From Shumkonia mesophila (GTDB lineage: Bacteria > Pseudomonadota > Alphaproteobacteria > Rhodospirillales > Shumkoniaceae): a DNA stretch of 64,000 bases. The notes beneath the pieces are model-generated. The model did no database searches. It saw nothing but the letters and a program-made list of their open reading frames with translations, and was not told where the DNA came from. Below, in pieces: positions 23,558 through 33,609 of this stretch (positions within the stretch are counted from its first letter, which is position 1; each line of letters starts with the position of its first letter). The stretch covers positions 1 to 64,000 of the forward strand of contig NZ_JAOTID010000012.1 of NCBI RefSeq assembly GCF_026163695.1. The letters are read 5' to 3'. The translations under genes were made by a program, and so were the position numbers.

Positions 23558-23565
23558 AACCCGGT

Positions 23566-24654
23566 TCAGCCCAGCCGGCGGCGTTCGGCCTCGGCCATCA
23601 TGAAGGGGCCGACCCCCTTGGGATCGTTCGCCACCACCGGCTCGCGGACGTAATATTCAAAAGAGCCGTCGCGACAGCCGAATTCGCCGTTGATGTCGCC
23701 CAGGCCCGCCATCAGGCAGATGCCGCCAAGCGCGGTGCCGTTCACGGGCCCGTTCAGGTAGCGCTCGACAAGGCCATTCAGCGAGCGGCGCGCCCCGTCG
23801 GCCTTGGCCGCATCGAGGACGCCCAGCCGATGGCCCTTGAGAAAGGCGTAGGCGAACATCGCCGTGCACGAGCTTTCGGGATAGTTGCCGGGACGGCCCG
23901 GCTGATCCATCACCTGCATCCACAGGCCGTCGGGTTGCCGCCAGGCCAGCACGGCGTCAGCAACCTCTTGCAGCAGGCCGGCATAGAAGGCACGGTCGGC
24001 ATGGCCGGCCGGCACGATCTCGACCAGATCGGCGAGCGCCATGGCGTACCAACCGATGGCGCGCGACCAGAACGACGCCGACAGGCCGGTTTCGGGATCG
24101 GCCCACCCGGCGCCGCGGCTTTCGTCGTAGCCGTGGTAGTAGAGCCCCGTGCGGGCATCATGCATGACCCGGCGCACCGTCTCGATCTGGCCGCGGACGT
24201 CGGCGAGCGCCGCCCCTTCCTCGTAGTCCAGGCTGTAGGCCGCGAGCAGGGGCAGCGCCATGTAGAGGCCGTCCAGCCAGACCTGCCAGGGATAGGCCTT
24301 CTTGTGCCAGAAGCTGTTGGCCCGCGTGCGCGGGTGGTCGATCAACTGCGCGCGCAGGGTGTGCAGCGCCTTGGCATAGCGGGGATCGCCGGTTTCGTCA
24401 CGCAGCAGGAACAGCACCCGGCCGGCCTGGACATTGTCCAGGCTGAAGTCGTCCATGACGTAGCCTTCGATGACGCCGTCGGGCTCGACCCGCCGATTGA
24501 CATGGTCGATCAGCTTCTCGAGCAGCCAGTCGCCCTGGCCCGCCAGGTAAAGATCGGCGAGTCCCTTGTAGAAGCAGCCGTCCTCGTAGCACCAGCGGCC
24601 GTTCTTGTAGGCATGGTAGCCGTCGACGTAATGGCGGATAAAGCGATCGATCAC
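23566..24654 (-). CDS. unsaturated rhamnogalacturonyl hydrolase (GH105 family)
   Basis: GH105 enzymes (YteR, RhiN) release the 4,5-unsaturated galacturonate left by pectin or rhamnogalacturonan lyases. The 362-residue product is an alpha/alpha-six-barrel protein without signal peptide, so it is cytoplasmic. Family features are KNGRWCYEDGCFYKG, WLDGLYMALPLLA with its acidic residue, TGLYYHGYDESR, and FWSRAIGWYAMALADLVE. The ATG overlaps the stop of the GH28 gene by 4 bases, indicating coupled translation. Its place at the end of the transporter operon shows that imported pectin fragments are processed inside the cell. Confidence 0.9.
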   Translation of the reverse strand: MIDRFIRHYVDGYHAYKNGRWCYEDGCFYKGLADLYLAGQGDWLLEKLIDHVNRRVEPDGVIEGYVMDDFSLDNVQAGRVLFLLRDETGDPRYAKALHTLRAQLIDHPRTRANSFWHKKAYPWQVWLDGLYMALPLLAAYSLDYEEGAALADVRGQIETVRRVMHDARTGLYYHGYDESRGAGWADPETGLSASFWSRAIGWYAMALADLVEIVPAGHADRAFYAGLLQEVADAVLAWRQPDGLWMQVMDQPGRPGNYPESSCTAMFAYAFLKGHRLGVLDAAKADGARRSLNGLVERYLNGPVNGTALGGICLMAGLGDINGEFGCRDGSFEYYVREPVVANDPKGVGPFMMAEAERRRLG

Positions 24655-26183
24655 GGGTCCTGATCTCCGGGAAAAGCCAACAGGGGCCCGGCCACGCCGG
24701 GCGCCGAAACGTTTTCGACGACGGGCCCCTCGACATTGATGAAAACGAAGCCCGCCCGGGCCAGCGGCGCGACCCCGCAGGCCATGACCGGCGGCGCCGG
24801 CTCGGCGTCGGCGGCGAAGCCGATGCGAACGTCACGCACGACGAGCCCCGAGACCGGGCGCTCGGGCAGGCCCAGGACATAGGCGGCGGCGTGGCGCACG
24901 CCGGTGGCTTCCACCCGCTCGAAGCGGATGTTGCGTACCGTCGGCGTGCCGGCGTCGACGGGCAATGGCCGGCGGTCCTGGACGTAGTCGCTCTTGCCGT
25001 CGGGGTCGCAGTAATAAAAGGCGTTGATGACCAACGGATCGGCGACGTCCTCCATGCGGACGTCGTGCAGGTGGATGCCATCGACGATGCCGTCCTCGCC
25101 GCGCCCCCGCCGGGTCTTGATCCTTAAGCCCCGGTCGGTCTGGCGGAACAGACAGTGGCCGATCTCGACATCGCCGACGCCGCCCGCCATCTCGCTGCCG
25201 ATGACCACGGCGCCGTGGCCGTATTCCATCCGGCAGCGGCGGATGCGGATGCCGCGGCTCGGCCGCTTCAGCAAACGGCCCAGGAAGATCTTGCCCGATT
25301 TGATGGCGATGCAGTCGTCGCCCACCGAGAAGCGCCCGCCGACGATCTCGACGTCCTCGCAGCTTTCCGGATCGAGGCCGTCGGTGTTGGGGGAATCCTT
25401 CGGGTTTTCGATGGTCAGGCCGTGGAAGCGCAGCCCCCGCGAGAACAGCGGATGGACGGTCCACGACGGCGAGTTGCAGATCGTCACGCCCTGGACCAGG
25501 ACGTCGCGGCAGGCGTTGAAGAACAGCGTGCGCGGGCGGCGGGCCGGGCGCTTTTCCTTCGGCCATTGCCACCAGTCGCCGGCCGCCGCGTTGCCGTCGA
25601 TGACGCCGCCGCCGACGATGGCGACGTCGGCGACGTCGAGCCCGGTCAGCAGGGAGGCGAAACAATCGTCGGGATCGCCTTCCCATGACCCGAGGAAAAG
25701 ATCGGGCCGGCCGGACCGTTCGATGCGTCCCGGCAGGATCGGATAGCGCGCCCGCGCGGCATGGCCCTTGAGCGTGGCGCCGGGACGCAGATAAAGGGTG
25801 GTGCCGCTCTTGAGAAAGAGCGGGCCGCTGGCCCACTGGCCGGGGCCGAAAATGACCGTGCCACCGGCCGGGCAGGCGGCGATGGCCGCCTGCAACGCCG
25901 CCGTGTCGTCGTGCGTTCCGTCGCCGACGGCGCCGAACAGGCGCACGTCCAAGGCCGCCGTCTCGGCCCGGGTGCGAAACGCCAAAGCCGATCCGTCCGC
26001 CACCTGGACGGCATAGCCGGTATCCGGCATCAGGTCGTTCAGCACGAACACCGCCGCCGCCGTCTCGAACACGGCCTCGCCGTCCAGCCGGACGGGAAAC
26101 GCCGCGTCGAGGTCGGGGCCCGCCGCGTCGACGACCTCGAAGGCCGCCGTGCGGGCGGTGGCGGAAAGCAAAGCCAGGTTCAT
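24651..26183 (-). CDS. GH28 polygalacturonase (probable exo-type, cytoplasmic)
   Basis: GH28 enzymes hydrolyse alpha-1,4-galacturonan. The 510-residue product begins with a fibronectin-III-like domain (about residues 1-90), followed by a pectate-lyase-type beta helix. All four GH28 active-site blocks are present: SPNTDGLDPESC, GDDCIAIKSGK, YGHGAVVIGSE and RGLRIKTRRG. There is no signal peptide, so the enzyme probably acts on imported oligogalacturonides, as proposed for other signal-less exo-polygalacturonases. The start at 26183 begins the FnIII domain cleanly; longer in-frame starts add a poor leader. Confidence 0.9.
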   Translation of the reverse strand: MNLALLSATARTAAFEVVDAAGPDLDAAFPVRLDGEAVFETAAAVFVLNDLMPDTGYAVQVADGSALAFRTRAETAALDVRLFGAVGDGTHDDTAALQAAIAACPAGGTVIFGPGQWASGPLFLKSGTTLYLRPGATLKGHAARARYPILPGRIERSGRPDLFLGSWEGDPDDCFASLLTGLDVADVAIVGGGVIDGNAAAGDWWQWPKEKRPARRPRTLFFNACRDVLVQGVTICNSPSWTVHPLFSRGLRFHGLTIENPKDSPNTDGLDPESCEDVEIVGGRFSVGDDCIAIKSGKIFLGRLLKRPSRGIRIRRCRMEYGHGAVVIGSEMAGGVGDVEIGHCLFRQTDRGLRIKTRRGRGEDGIVDGIHLHDVRMEDVADPLVINAFYYCDPDGKSDYVQDRRPLPVDAGTPTVRNIRFERVEATGVRHAAAYVLGLPERPVSGLVVRDVRIGFAADAEPAPPVMACGVAPLARAGFVFINVEGPVVENVSAPGVAGPLLAFPGDQDP

Positions 26184-26271
26184 CGTGGGCCTTTCGGCCG
26201 GCGGGCGCCGGTGGGGAAAACCGCAGGAAAAAAGGGGGATGGCGAAGCCGAACTCCACCATCCCCGTCAGG

Positions 26272-27552
26272 TCACCGCGTCGCCTTGGCGAGGATGTCGC
26301 CGCCCTCGTCGACGAGACGGGCCGCGGCGTCCTTCACCGAGATCTTGCGATAGCTCAGCTGCTCCATGGTCGAGCGATAGAGCTCCTGCATCTTGGGATG
26401 CTCGAAGAAGGTCGAAAGCTGCGGCGCCTGGCCGCTCATGACGATGTCGTGGGCGAAGGCCACCGGCTTGTTGACGAGCCCTTCCTTGACCAGCATGTCG
26501 GCCGCCACCTTGCTGGCCGGAATGCCGCGCGAATCGCCCAGGATCTTGACCGCCGCCGGATCGTTCATCAGGAAGTTCAGCAGCGTCGCCGCTTCCTTCT
26601 TGTGCTTCGAGTTCTTGGAGATCGAGAACATCATGGTCGGCTTGCGCAGCAGGCCCTCGCTCTTGGCCCCCTTGAACATCAGCGTCTTCACCGGCACCAG
26701 GTCCTGATCCTTGCCCAGCGGGTCGCGGAACTTGGCCCACACCGAATCCCACTCGTAGGAACCGCCGAGCTTGCCCTCGATCCACGCCTTCTTCTGGTGC
26801 AGCTCCAGCTTGGTGCCGCCCTCGGCGCTGGTCTTCTCGTAGTTCGGGATGACCCCCTTGTCCTCGAGGTCGACATAGAACTGCAGGCCCTTGGCCACCT
26901 CGTCCTTGGTCCAGGCGATTTCGTTGCTGTCCGGGTCGATAAAGGACTTGCCGGTCATCTGGGTGACATAGTGCACCGCGGCATACCACGGGTTCAGGTC
27001 GGTGGTGTCGAAGGGATAGTACTCGGCGCCGAGCTTCTTGAAGGCGGGGGCGGCGGCAATCATGTCGTCCCAGCTCTTCGGAATATCCCGTCCGGCTTTC
27101 TTGAAGACCGCCGGATTGAACATGTAGACGCGCCCGGTGATCGACACCGGCAGGCCGTTGAGTTTGCCCTTGATCATGCCGGTCTTGAGCACGTCGGCGC
27201 TGAACTGCTTGAGGTCGAGCACGTCCTTGAACTCGTTGAGGTCGGCGAAGCCGTCGCCGCGCTTGGAGAACAAGGGCAGCCACGGCCAGTTGATCTGCAT
27301 CAGGTCGGGTTCGGTGCCGCCGGCAATCTGGGTGGTGATGCGCTCCAGATGGCCTTGCCAGCCGGTGTACTCGGCCTTCACCTTGATGCCGGGATATTTC
27401 GCCTCGAAGGCCTTCAGCGCATCCTGCGTCTGTTTGTGGCGGGCCTCGCCGCCCCACCAGGACATGCGGATTTCCACGGGATCGGCCGCCGACACCGTGG
27501 TCGTGAACAGGCCCGCCAGAACGGCGGACGCCACTGCGGGTAACCACTTCAT
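26272..27552 (-). CDS. ABC transporter sugar-binding protein (TogB-like)
   Basis: This is the periplasmic binding protein of a carbohydrate importer. The 426-residue product has a signal peptide (MKWLPAVASAVLAGLF...VSAADPV). The family-1 extracellular binding fold follows, with EIRMSWWGGEARH, GTEPDLMQINW and VYMFNPAVFKKAG. Its position after permease and ATPase genes and before GH28/GH105 matches the togMNAB oligogalacturonide system of Dickeya. AGGAGGAG precedes the ATG at 27552; an in-frame start 18 bases further up is less likely. Confidence 0.88.
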   Translation of the reverse strand: MKWLPAVASAVLAGLFTTTVSAADPVEIRMSWWGGEARHKQTQDALKAFEAKYPGIKVKAEYTGWQGHLERITTQIAGGTEPDLMQINWPWLPLFSKRGDGFADLNEFKDVLDLKQFSADVLKTGMIKGKLNGLPVSITGRVYMFNPAVFKKAGRDIPKSWDDMIAAAPAFKKLGAEYYPFDTTDLNPWYAAVHYVTQMTGKSFIDPDSNEIAWTKDEVAKGLQFYVDLEDKGVIPNYEKTSAEGGTKLELHQKKAWIEGKLGGSYEWDSVWAKFRDPLGKDQDLVPVKTLMFKGAKSEGLLRKPTMMFSISKNSKHKKEAATLLNFLMNDPAAVKILGDSRGIPASKVAADMLVKEGLVNKPVAFAHDIVMSGQAPQLSTFFEHPKMQELYRSTMEQLSYRKISVKDAAARLVDEGGDILAKATR

Positions 27553-27566
27553 CGCTTTTCTCCTCC

Positions 27567-28703
<1,137 letters not shown>

Positions 28704-28713
28704 GGCGGCCTGC

Positions 28714-29613
28714 TTATCCTTTCAGTCCGGTGGTCGAGATTCCCTCGATGAAGTACTTCTGGGCCAGGAAGAAGACGACGAGCGACGGGACGAGGGCCAG
28801 CACCGTCATCGACAGAATGCGGTTCCATTCGAAGGATTCGGTGACCGAGATCGACATCTTGAGCGCCAGCGCGATGGGGTATTTCTCGACCGACGAGATG
28901 TAGATCAGCGGCCCCAGGAAGTCGTTCATCGACCACATGAACTGGAACAGGCAGACCGAGATGATGGCCGGCTTGAGGATGGGAATGACGATGTGGATCA
29001 GGACCTGGGTCGGACGGCAGCCGTCGATCATCGCCGCCTCCTCCATGTCGCGCGGGATGCCCCTTAAGAACTGGATCAGCATGAAGACGAAGAAGGCGTC
29101 GACCGCGAACAGTTGCGGCACCCACAGCGGCAGGTAGGAATCCAGCCAGCCCAGCTCGCGGAACAGAATGTACTGCGGGATGCGGGTCACCACGTTGGGC
29201 AGCAGCAGGGTGCCGATGAGGACGGCGAACAGCAGTTTCTTGCCGGGGAACTCGAAACGCGCGAAGCCGTAAGCGACCAGCACCGAGGAGAAAGCGGTGG
29301 CCAAAACCTTCGGGATCAGGATGGCGAAAGTATTGAGGAAGAAGCGCCCGAAGGTGTACTCGGTCGAGGTCTTCCAGCCTTCGATGTAGCCGTCCACCGT
29401 CGGGGCCAGCGGAATGAAGCCGATCTCGGTGAAGATCTCGTGGTTGGTCTTGAACGACGCGCCGACCAGCCACAGCAGCGGATAGATCATGGCGAAGCCG
29501 CAGGCGATCAGGATGGCATAGCGGACGGCCGCGTTGAGCCGCTGGCGCCGTTCGGTGCGGCGGACTTCGGCCAGGGCATCCGGGGACAATTCGGAAATGA
29601 GCGTCTTGTGCAT
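28714..29613 (-). CDS. ABC transporter permease (MalG/TogN type)
   Basis: The 299-residue inner-membrane subunit of the sugar importer has six predicted helices. It carries the EAA loop that contacts the ATPase (EEAAMIDGCRPTQVLIHIVIP). The N-terminal 30 residues are cytoplasmic and charged. GAGGGG precedes the ATG. It follows the other permease by 6 bases. Confidence 0.92.
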   Translation of the reverse strand: MHKTLISELSPDALAEVRRTERRQRLNAAVRYAILIACGFAMIYPLLWLVGASFKTNHEIFTEIGFIPLAPTVDGYIEGWKTSTEYTFGRFFLNTFAILIPKVLATAFSSVLVAYGFARFEFPGKKLLFAVLIGTLLLPNVVTRIPQYILFRELGWLDSYLPLWVPQLFAVDAFFVFMLIQFLRGIPRDMEEAAMIDGCRPTQVLIHIVIPILKPAIISVCLFQFMWSMNDFLGPLIYISSVEKYPIALALKMSISVTESFEWNRILSMTVLALVPSLVVFFLAQKYFIEGISTTGLKG

Positions 29614-29619
29614 GGCCCC

Positions 29620-30501
29620 TCAGCTCCGCTTGTCGCCGGAATAGAAGACCCAGTACTTCGAGGTGGCAAACGCGATGACGGTGAACACCATAACGATGGT
29701 GAACAGCACCCACGCCAGCGCCGAGCCGTAGCCCATCTCGAAGTCCCGGAAGGCGGCGTCATAGACGTAAAGCGGCAGCAGGTAGGTGGCCTTGAGCGGT
29801 CCGCCGCCGGTGATGATGTAGGGGCCGTTGAACTCCTGGAAAGCCTGGACCAACTGCATGACGAAATTGAAGAAGATGACCGGCGTGATCAGGGGCACGG
29901 TGATCTTGAGGAAGGCCTGCCACTTATTGGCGCCGTCGATCAGCGCCGCCTCGTAGAGGGATTGCGGCACGTTCTGCAGCGCGGCCAGGAAGATGACCAT
30001 GGCCGAGCCGAACTGCCAGAGGCGGAGCAGCGTGATGGTGAACAGCGCCCAGCCCGGCTGGCCGAACCACGGCACCGGGTCGATGCCGACGGCGCCCAGG
30101 ATCAGGTTGATCACCCCGTAGTCGGCGAACATGTAGCGCCACAGCACGGCGATGGCGACGGACCCGCCGAGGATCGAGGGCACGTAGTAGGCGGTCCTGA
30201 AAAGGTTGATGCCCTTCAAGCGGAAATTGAGGATGTGCGCGATGTAGAGCGCGAAGACCAGCTTCAGCGGCACCGTCATGAAGACGTAGAGGAGCGTGAC
30301 GGACAGCGACTTCCAGAACACCCGGTCCTTGAAGAACATGTACTCGAAGTTCTCGAGGCCCACCCAATAGGGCGGATCGATCAGGTTGTACTCGGTGAAG
30401 CTCAGCCCCAGGGAGGCCAGGAACGGGAAGGCCGTGAAGACCAGCAACCCGATCACATAGGGCGTCACATAGGTGAAGCCGAGAAGCCTGTTCTCGTACA
30501 T
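29620..30501 (-). CDS. ABC transporter permease (MalF/TogM type)
   Basis: The 293-residue membrane subunit has six predicted helices and the EAA loop YEAALIDGANKWQAFLKITV. It is the first gene of the importer/GH28/GH105 operon. It lies opposite the AraC-type regulator, with 146 bases between the two start codons where the operon promoter should be. Confidence 0.92.
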   Translation of the reverse strand: MYENRLLGFTYVTPYVIGLLVFTAFPFLASLGLSFTEYNLIDPPYWVGLENFEYMFFKDRVFWKSLSVTLLYVFMTVPLKLVFALYIAHILNFRLKGINLFRTAYYVPSILGGSVAIAVLWRYMFADYGVINLILGAVGIDPVPWFGQPGWALFTITLLRLWQFGSAMVIFLAALQNVPQSLYEAALIDGANKWQAFLKITVPLITPVIFFNFVMQLVQAFQEFNGPYIITGGGPLKATYLLPLYVYDAAFRDFEMGYGSALAWVLFTIVMVFTVIAFATSKYWVFYSGDKRS

Positions 30502-30520
30502 GCAGCGTCCCAGATCTACC

Positions 30521-30587
30521 GGGCGCGCTTCTTGTTGATTTCCGACGCGCCCGCGCCATCGCCACCCTACCCCGTTCGTGATAGGGT
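30521..30587. promoter_or_regulatory. dyads in the araC/tog intergenic region
   Basis: Two inverted repeats lie between the divergent genes: GGGCGCG (30521-30527) with CGCGCCC (30546-30552), and ACCCTA (30564-30569) with TAGGGT (30582-30587). Either could be an operator, although AraC-family proteins more often bind direct repeats. The assignment rests only on position. Confidence 0.3.
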
Positions 30588-30647
30588 CAGCCTGAAAAGG
30601 ATGACGGGGAAGCGGGCCGGCGGCAATGGAGGGATCGGGCGAAAAAG

Positions 30648-31460
30648 ATGGACGGAATCGTTGAAAATCCCATCAACGTTTTGCCGTCTGGCAACCTGAC
30701 GCTGGCCCTGCCGCGCACGCTCATCCGCATGCGCCACGACGAGAAGTGGCACGTCGACAAGCGCATCGACTGCCACGACCTGTTCATCTGCCTGACCGGC
30801 GCCGCCCATTACCTGCTGGACGAGGAACCCTACACCATCGCCGAGGGCCAGGCGTTGTTCGTGCCGGCCGGCACCCGCTATCGCGGCCACCATGCCGGGG
30901 GCGGCCTTTACACCGGGCCGGCCCAGCACTTCGACCTCAAGCTGTTCAACGAGATCGACCTTTTTTCGCTGATCTCGGTCAAGCCGCTGGTCACCTTCTC
31001 GCGCTGGAAGGAAATCCGCCCGCTGGTCGAGTTCTACATGGCGGTCAGCCCCGAGGAGACCAACTCGCTCCAGCAGCACTATCTGTTTCTCACCCTGCTG
31101 CTGGAATTCATCAACGAGGCCTTCATCGCCTGGAAGGGCGGCAACAGCCTGCCCTGGCACGTCGCCAGCACCGCCATCAAGATCAGCGACGATATCCTGG
31201 ATCGCGACCACGTGGAGCGGGTGCTGGGGCGCGTGCCCTACAGCCGCGACTATTTCATCCGCGTCTTCCGCCAGTTCATCGGCTATACCCCGGCCCGCTT
31301 CCAGCAATACCGGCGCATCGAGCGGGCCAAGGACTTCCTCAATACCGGCCGCTCGGTCAAGGATACCGCCAGCCTGTTGGGCTATGCCGATCCCTACTAT
31401 TTCAGCCGGCTGTTCAAGCGCTACACCGGCATCGCCCCCCGGCGCGCCACCCGCGAGTGA
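30648..31460 (+). CDS. AraC-family transcriptional regulator of the pectin locus
   Basis: The 270-residue product has an N-terminal cupin-like effector domain (about residues 20-150, VPAGTRYRGHHAGGG). A C-terminal AraC double helix-turn-helix follows (about 175-268), ending with the consensus GYADPYYFSRLFKRYTGIAP. It is divergent from the importer operon and very likely controls it in response to a pectin-derived sugar acid. The ATG has a weakly placed GGAGGG 14 bases upstream. Confidence 0.9.
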   Translation: MDGIVENPINVLPSGNLTLALPRTLIRMRHDEKWHVDKRIDCHDLFICLTGAAHYLLDEEPYTIAEGQALFVPAGTRYRGHHAGGGLYTGPAQHFDLKLFNEIDLFSLISVKPLVTFSRWKEIRPLVEFYMAVSPEETNSLQQHYLFLTLLLEFINEAFIAWKGGNSLPWHVASTAIKISDDILDRDHVERVLGRVPYSRDYFIRVFRQFIGYTPARFQQYRRIERAKDFLNTGRSVKDTASLLGYADPYYFSRLFKRYTGIAPRRATRE

Positions 31461-31481
31461 CGGCGCGCCGGGGTAGTGACG

Positions 31482-31910
31482 TCACGCCTTCCGGCGCTGC
31501 CGCGTTTCGGCCTGCATATCGGCGAACCCTGCCGCGGCTTCCTGGACGTCGGCGGGGAACTCCTCCATCTCGAACACCTGGCGGATCTCGATGGTCTCGT
31601 TTTCCGACGCCGGGCAGCGCTTGGCCCAGGCGATCGCGTCTTCCTTCGACTTCACGTCGATCATCCAATAGCCGCCGAGGCATTCCGTCGCGCCGGGGAA
31701 CGGCCCCTCGGTCACCTCCGGCTTGCCGCCGGCGAACGAGACGCGGACCCCCGCCGACGGCGGGTGAAGGCCGTCGAGCGAAAGCAACACGCCGGCCTCC
31801 TTCAGGGCTTCGTTGTACTTCATCATGGCGGCCACCGCGTCGGCGTCCGGCATGGTGTCCGGCTCGGCCGTCTCATAGCCCTTGGGGATCATCAGCATCA
31901 TGAATCGCAT
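31482..31910 (-). CDS. YciI/DGPF-domain protein
   Basis: The 142-residue product starts MRFMMLMIPK and contains TEGPFPGATECLGGYWMID, the hallmark of the YCII-related family. Members often accompany ECF sigma factors of the SigJ/41 type, but none is seen here. GAGGAAAG lies upstream of the ATG. It is the last of four small same-strand genes with short gaps. The biochemical function is unknown. Confidence 0.8.
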   Translation of the reverse strand: MRFMMLMIPKGYETAEPDTMPDADAVAAMMKYNEALKEAGVLLSLDGLHPPSAGVRVSFAGGKPEVTEGPFPGATECLGGYWMIDVKSKEDAIAWAKRCPASENETIEIRQVFEMEEFPADVQEAAAGFADMQAETRQRRKA

Positions 31911-31926
31911 GGCATCTTTCCTCGTC

Positions 31927-32361
31927 TCAAGCGGCTGCCGCCGCGGTGGCCGCCGGGGCGACGTAGATCATCCACGACACGCCGAAGCGGTCGGTCAGCA
32001 TGCCGAAGCGTGGAGAGAAGAAAGTCTCTCCCAACGGCATCTGCACCTCGCCGCCGTCGGCCAGCGCATTGAAAAAGCGGTCGGCCTCAGTTTTGCTAGT
32101 GGCCGTCAGCGACAGCGAAAAGCCCTTGAAACTCGTGGGCTCGTTGCCGCAACCGTCAGAGGCCAACAGGACCGCATCGCCGATCTTGAGGGTGGCGTGC
32201 ATCACGCTTTCTGGATCGATCTCCCCCATCTCCGGGGGGTGCTCGTCCGGACTGTCCTTGAAACGCACAAGCATCTCCACCTCGGCACCCAGAGCCTTGC
32301 GGTAGAACTCGATGGCCTCCTCGCAGCGGCCGTTGAAGAACAGATAAGGCTGAACTTGCAT
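31927..32361 (-). CDS. PhnB-like VOC-family protein
   Basis: The 144-residue product matches the PhnB/3-demethylubiquinone-9-methyltransferase-like branch of the VOC superfamily. It opens with QPYLFFNGRCEEAIEFYRKAL and later has GWLTDRFG-like FGMLTDRFGVSWMIYV. The role is unknown; these proteins form small homodimers. It starts at 32361 with AAGGA upstream and belongs with the neighbouring YciI and SnoaL genes. Confidence 0.82.
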   Translation of the reverse strand: MQVQPYLFFNGRCEEAIEFYRKALGAEVEMLVRFKDSPDEHPPEMGEIDPESVMHATLKIGDAVLLASDGCGNEPTSFKGFSLSLTATSKTEADRFFNALADGGEVQMPLGETFFSPRFGMLTDRFGVSWMIYVAPAATAAAAA

Positions 32362-32396
32362 GGGGGATTCCTTGTGGTTCGCGTGGAAAGGATGCC

Positions 32397-32858
32397 CTAG
32401 GGCACGAGATCGAGCAGCGCCTTGCCGCTCTCCATGTCGAACGGCGCCGAGAAGTGCTCGTGCACGATCAGCCACCTCTCGCCGATCGAGCGATAGCAGA
32501 CGGTGGCGCGCATCCAACCGACCTGCTTTTCGCCATCCTCCTTGGTGGCGCCGCATGTCACTAGATAGTGGCAGAAGGCGACGTCGCGCTCGGCCGCGAC
32601 CGCCAGTTCGTGAACCTCGAACGCCATCTCGCCCTCGCACATGGAAAGGCAGGCTTCCCAATGCTTGCGGTAGGCCTCCCGGCCCTTGAATTGCAGGGCC
32701 ACGATGGCGTCGAAGGAAACGACGTCCGGGGCGTAATGCGACATGATCCCTTCGATGTCGCGCGCGACAACGGCTTTCACCCAGCTGTCGACCGCGGCAC
32801 GGATTTCGTCCTCGGCGGTGGTTTCGATCTTCCTGTGGGTCATCGTATCGGGACTCAT
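32397..32858 (-). CDS. SnoaL-like/DUF4440-type protein
   Basis: The 153-residue product fits the cone-shaped alpha+beta barrel of the SnoaL/ketosteroid-isomerase-like group (IRAAVDSWVKAVVARDIEGIM, SHYAPDVVSFD, WLIVHEHFSAPFD). The family binds small hydrophobic ligands and is biochemically diverse. GGAGAG precedes the ATG. It is part of the small-enzyme run on this strand. Confidence 0.8.
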   Translation of the reverse strand: MSPDTMTHRKIETTAEDEIRAAVDSWVKAVVARDIEGIMSHYAPDVVSFDAIVALQFKGREAYRKHWEACLSMCEGEMAFEVHELAVAAERDVAFCHYLVTCGATKEDGEKQVGWMRATVCYRSIGERWLIVHEHFSAPFDMESGKALLDLVP

Positions 32859-32903
32859 TGTCTTCTCTCCTCTGTCTCCCTCCGTGATGTGCCTGATGCC
32901 GTC

Positions 32904-33254
32904 CTACAGGCTGGCCCCGTCGAACGGCGTGATCCTGATTTTCGCGAGGTCGATGCCTTCGACGCAGCGCAGGTTGATGGCCACCATCGCCTGGCCGCCG
33001 GGCCCCACGCCCTCGGCGAACGGCCCGCAGCCGCAGACCTTGCAGAATTGGTGGCGAATGACGTGCTGGTTGAAGGTGTAGACGGATATGTCGTCGCGCG
33101 ACGTCTTGAGGGTAAATTGGTCTGGCGTGAAGAAAGCCAACAGCGAGCCCTTCCGCCGGCAGATCGAGCAGTTGCATTCGATGGCGTCGGTCGGTGGCTC
33201 CACGTTCACAGTGTACGCAATCTTCCCGCAGTGGCAGCTTCCGTGAAGGCTCAT
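32904..33254 (-). CDS. GFA/CENP-V-type zinc protein
   Basis: The product has 116 residues with the zinc-binding motifs of the glutathione-dependent formaldehyde-activating (GFA) family: GSCHCGKIAY, CNCSICRRKG and HQFCKVCGCGPF. Members were named for glutathione-formaldehyde adduct formation, but most have no proven activity. GGAAAGG lies upstream of the ATG at 33254; an in-frame ATG 21 bases earlier is possible. Confidence 0.85.
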   Translation of the reverse strand: MSLHGSCHCGKIAYTVNVEPPTDAIECNCSICRRKGSLLAFFTPDQFTLKTSRDDISVYTFNQHVIRHQFCKVCGCGPFAEGVGPGGQAMVAINLRCVEGIDLAKIRITPFDGASL

Positions 33255-33309
33255 CGTCCTTTCCTTCATCCGCACTTCGACATAGCCATAGACGGCACCG
33301 ATGCCGCTT

Positions 33310-33609
33310 TTATGCCCGGCCGTCCGCCGGCGGTCGGCCGCCGCTGATGGCCGTCAGGACGAACACCTCGGCGCCGGGTTGAATTCGGGTCTCCAGGGTG
33401 GCGCGCTCGCCCTCGACGAAAACGTTGATGTGGCGGCGGATGGCCGGCGTCGAATCGCACAGCCGGTCGCGCATGCCCGGCCAGCGGCGATCGAGACCCT
33501 CGATCGCCTCGCCGACCGTCGCCGCGGCGATTTCCAGCCGCCGGGGCGCCCCCGGGAACAGGGCCAGCAGGGCGTCGGGCAGGCGCACGATCACCGGGGC
33601 CGCGCTCAT
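33310..33609 (-). CDS. MoaD/ThiS-like ubiquitin-fold small protein
   Basis: The 99-residue product fits the beta-grasp sulfur-carrier family (VIVRLPDALLALFPGAP, HINVFVEGERATLETRIQPGAEVFVLTAISGG). The Gly-Gly that normally ends such proteins is followed by eight more residues (RPPADGRA), so activation as a sulfur carrier would need trimming. No MoaE, ThiG or adenylyltransferase gene is nearby. Its ATG overlaps the stop of the propeller gene by 4 bases. Confidence 0.78.
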   Translation of the reverse strand: MSAAPVIVRLPDALLALFPGAPRRLEIAAATVGEAIEGLDRRWPGMRDRLCDSTPAIRRHINVFVEGERATLETRIQPGAEVFVLTAISGGRPPADGRA